A stretch of DNA of 5,860 bases. Source: Lachnospiraceae bacterium. GTDB taxonomy: Bacteria; Bacillota; Clostridia; Lachnospirales; Lachnospiraceae. Numbering within the stretch: the first letter of the stretch is position 1; every line of letters starts with the position of its first letter. The notes below the pieces were generated by a model. It made no database searches and was not told where the DNA came from. It saw only the letters and a program-made list of their open reading frames with translations. The stretch spans positions 1 through 5,860 of the forward strand of contig CAAFWV010000070.1 of the NCBI GenBank assembly GCA_900766815.1, written 5' to 3'. Below are positions 3,338-5,860 of this stretch, piece by piece. The position numbers and the translations under genes were made by a program.

Positions 3338-5860
3338 ATGAAAAAGTATATTTTTGAAGAAATTATGAAATTAATGCAGACAACAAACCCAAGAAAGAAG
3401 GCTAACATAAGGCGGCTCGTGGCAGGAGCCCTCGCCGCCATGCTTATGCTTTCACCAATGATGGCATATGCCGACACCGACAAGCCGGCGATTAAGACCT
3501 CCAACTATGTCATAAGAGATATGAGTGATGCAAGAAATGCGCTGGAGACTCTTGCAAGGAAGGCCCCTATCAACGCCTGCATATACTTAAAGGAGAGCTA
3601 CACTATTAGGGAGGAAGCAGATCCTTACAGTGCAAGTGTAGCAACCCTTGCCAGTGGTCAGTCAGTTAACATAACATCAGTAGACGCTGATGAAGGCAGA
3701 AATATCTGGTACAAGGTCACTGTCGGCACAGCCGTGGGTACATATACCGGCTATGCAGAGCGTGAATTCGTGGCCTGTGCAGATGCCCGCTTCGTGGAGT
3801 GGGCTGACAAATATATCACCACCACCGGACGTGAGGAGGTGGCATCAACCACCAACTGCGAGGACATCGAGATGTTCCCCGAGGAGTACAAGGACAAGCT
3901 CTACGCCCTCAAGAAGGCACATCCCGAATGGATTTTTGTCAAAACCGCCACGAACTTAGACTGGAGTAAGTCCGTAGCTGCAGAGGGTAAGGGCGATATC
4001 AGTCTGATTTATACCAAGGGAAGTCCGACTTCATATATAGAGGCATCATACGGAGACAACGTATGGAGTTACGCTTCTGATGGAATAATCGCCTACTACA
4101 TGGATCCCCGCAATTTCCTGACCGAGGAGCAGATATTCCAGTTCGAGCAGCTAAGCTACAATTCCGAGTATCATTCGGAGAGCTCTGTTCAGCAGATTCT
4201 TAACGGTACCTTCATGGAAGGCAACGTAGAAGGCACAAGCACAAGATATGCTACAGCCTTCATGAATTATGGCGCGCGATATAAGGTGAGCCCCATTATG
4301 CAGGCTGCAAGAGTTTACTCTGAGCAGGGAAAGAACGGCTCAACCCTAATTTCAGGTACATATCCGGGATACGAGAATCTCTATAATTATTACAATGTCA
4401 AAGCAAGCGGTGCGACCCAGAAGGAGTGCATCATCAACGGTCTTACCTATGCGCGTGAGAAGGGTTGGAATACCAGGCTCAAGGCCCTCGAGGGCGGAGC
4501 CTCATTCCTGTCCAACAACTACATTTCAAAGGGTCAGGACACCTATTATTTCCAGAAGTTCAACGTGTCGAGCACCTATTATGCGCCCTACACTCACCAG
4601 TATATGCAGGACATTACTGCAGCCAGAAAAAACGCCACCTCCAACTATAAGAGTTACAGCAACAGTGGCTTAACTAAGGGAACGTCCTTTGTCTTCCGTA
4701 TCCCCGTATACAATAATATGCCCTCAGGCACCTGCAATAAGCCTGATGTCAAGGACTCTTTAAGTCTTGATATCACTACGGTTGAGAACCTGCCGGTGGA
4801 CGGAAGTGCTGTTATCAGAACACTCATTAACGGCGGTGCCAACCTGAATTATGATGTAAGCTTTACGTCTGACAACACCTCGGTTGCTGAAGTAAGCGAT
4901 CAGGGTGTAATCACAGGCAGGAAGCCGGGTAAGGCAACCATTACGGTAAGTGCCGACAGTATCAATTCGGCAACCTGTTCGGTAAATGTAATCAAGGCAG
5001 ATATTTCCGTGGACGATGCTGCCCTCGAGCCCATCGATATTACCTACGACCCGAACAGGACTCTTAGGGACATTGAGCTTCCGGACGGCTACAGCTTCGC
5101 AAATCCCGACACGGTTCCGACCGTCACCAACGAGGGCTATACGGTATATTATGCTCCGGATGAGAGCAAGTACAATTCAATATCAATGAACGCGACTATC
5201 AATGTGGCCAAGGCAACCGTAAGTGCGGATGACCTCACCATTCCGAGCGACCTTGAATGCAACGTATCAACTGAGCTTTCATCCATCCCGCTTCCTGAGA
5301 ATTATTCATGGGTAGACGGCGGAAGTACGGTTTCCTCAAGGGCGGGTGTCTACACCTACAAGGCAAATTACTGCCCTGACTATGACAACTATGAGATCCT
5401 TAAGGATATCGAGATATCGGTTAAGGTTAACTGCGTTGAACATAACTTCAGCGACTGGTCAATTTCCGGCAATGTGAAGACTAGACATTGTCTTAATTGT
5501 GATGCGTCCGAGACGCTAGACATCGTGGATGAGGTCGATGATGATGACTGTCTGACTAACGGCCACGACATGGTTGACGGTGTCTGCTCAAGATGCGGCT
5601 ACAAGGAGCCGACGGTTGATGAGCACATCCATTCCTACACGGAATCCGGAGACACAGCTACCTGCGAGGAGGATGGCGTGAAGACCTTCACCTGCTCGTG
5701 CGGCGATTCCTACACCGAGCCTTCCAAGGCGAAGGGACACAGCTATCTGAAGGGTGTCTGCGAGAATTGTGGTGCTTCAATTAAGGTTACCCCCGCAATT
5801 ACAGCGATTCCTTCAACAATTCCGGAAAAATCGCCCTCGCCATCGGTTGCACCCACCAAC
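3338..5860 (+). CDS. Secreted multi-domain cell-wall glucosaminidase, 3' end beyond window
   Basis: Open for 841 codons from ATG 3338 to the window edge with no stop. A Lys/Arg-rich start, a hydrophobic core (about 27-42) and AYA before Asp46 form a signal peptide, so the product is exported. Next comes an SH3b-like domain (about 78-147), then a peptidoglycan glucosaminidase module (about 180-460) with typical clostridial segments: FPEEYKDKLYALKKAHPEW, AYYMDPRNFL, LNGTFMEG, SEQG with likely catalytic Glu329, LISGTYPGYENLYNYYNV and NNYISKGQDT. It should cut the glycan chain at N-acetylglucosamine. A BIG2-type Ig domain (about 473-553) with SDNTSVAEVSDQGVITGRKP follows, then two related Ig-like repeats (about 555-698). 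A Cys/His-rich tail carries HCLNC (717-721), GVCSRCG (Cys750, Cys753), a TCEED...TCSCG unit (776-788) and GVCENCG (Cys808, Cys811), then a Pro/Ser/Thr-rich stretch (from about 815). No clear Shine-Dalgarno precedes 3338; ATG 3365 or 3374 would give a more usual signal peptide. The frame is certain and the enzymatic assignment strong; exact GH family is inferred. Confidence 0.9.
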   Translation, partial: MKKYIFEEIMKLMQTTNPRKKANIRRLVAGALAAMLMLSPMMAYADTDKPAIKTSNYVIRDMSDARNALETLARKAPINACIYLKESYTIREEADPYSASVATLASGQSVNITSVDADEGRNIWYKVTVGTAVGTYTGYAEREFVACADARFVEWADKYITTTGREEVASTTNCEDIEMFPEEYKDKLYALKKAHPEWIFVKTATNLDWSKSVAAEGKGDISLIYTKGSPTSYIEASYGDNVWSYASDGIIAYYMDPRNFLTEEQIFQFEQLSYNSEYHSESSVQQILNGTFMEGNVEGTSTRYATAFMNYGARYKVSPIMQAARVYSEQGKNGSTLISGTYPGYENLYNYYNVKASGATQKECIINGLTYAREKGWNTRLKALEGGASFLSNNYISKGQDTYYFQKFNVSSTYYAPYTHQYMQDITAARKNATSNYKSYSNSGLTKGTSFVFRIPVYNNMPSGTCNKPDVKDSLSLDITTVENLPVDGSAVIRTLINGGANLNYDVSFTSDNTSVAEVSDQGVITGRKPGKATITVSADSINSATCSVNVIKADISVDDAALEPIDITYDPNRTLRDIELPDGYSFANPDTVPTVTNEGYTVYYAPDESKYNSISMNATINVAKATVSADDLTIPSDLECNVSTELSSIPLPENYSWVDGGSTVSSRAGVYTYKANYCPDYDNYEILKDIEISVKVNCVEHNFSDWSISGNVKTRHCLNCDASETLDIVDEVDDDDCLTNGHDMVDGVCSRCGYKEPTVDEHIHSYTESGDTATCEEDGVKTFTCSCGDSYTEPSKAKGHSYLKGVCENCGASIKVTPAITAIPSTIPEKSPSPSVAPTN

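Noticed and set aside
3292..3504. A 70-codon antisense frame over the signal-peptide region
   Set aside because: It is hydrophobic only because it is the reverse complement of the leader of the exported protein and its promoter region; no ribosome binding site was seen.

Overview
The window looks like a chromosomal segment of a Gram-positive gut Firmicute, most likely a Lachnospiraceae-type clostridium. This rests on the style of the proteins: a short UDP-glucose dehydrogenase, a GRPDMA-type UDP-glucuronate epimerase, and a secreted glucosaminidase with SH3-like, Ig-like and Cys/His-rich modules. Genus cannot be fixed from the sequence. All three protein-coding genes lie on the + strand.

Layout. 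(1) 1-1143: the 3' part of a UDP-glucose 6-dehydrogenase gene, its first ~30 codons lying before the window. (2) 1144-1273: a gap that looks like an orphan right end / omegaRNA-like scar of an IS200/IS605 element. (3) 1274-2359: a complete UDP-glucuronate 4-epimerase gene. (4) 2360-3337: about 1 kb with no believable gene, most of it an unusual repeat field. Ten near-identical 40-nt palindromic units (arms ATACATCGGRA and TYCCGATGTAT, variable ~18-nt centre) lie between 2377 and 3197. Seven form a tight run separated by either 11 or 22-23 nt. Two other repeat pairs (A/B and C/D) are interleaved with them. (5) 3264-3310: a plausible promoter with a palindrome at the predicted start point. (6) 3338-5860: a long open frame running off the right edge, encoding a secreted multi-domain cell-wall glucosaminidase.

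The first two genes make consecutive steps: UDP-glucose to UDP-glucuronate to UDP-galacturonate, precursors for acidic capsule, exopolysaccharide or wall polymers. The third product would act outside the cell on peptidoglycan. The window therefore fits the edge of a cell-surface polysaccharide / cell-envelope locus. Such loci recombine often, which suits the transposon scar, the repeat field and the abrupt change in codon usage inside the dehydrogenase gene.

The most unusual item is the palindrome array. I do not recognise it as a named repeat family. Arm sequences and unit length are strongly conserved while the centres differ, and the spacings cluster near whole helical turns. It could be a BIME-like array of mobile palindromes, a chain of hairpin RNAs, or a phased protein-binding array; the sequence alone does not decide between these.
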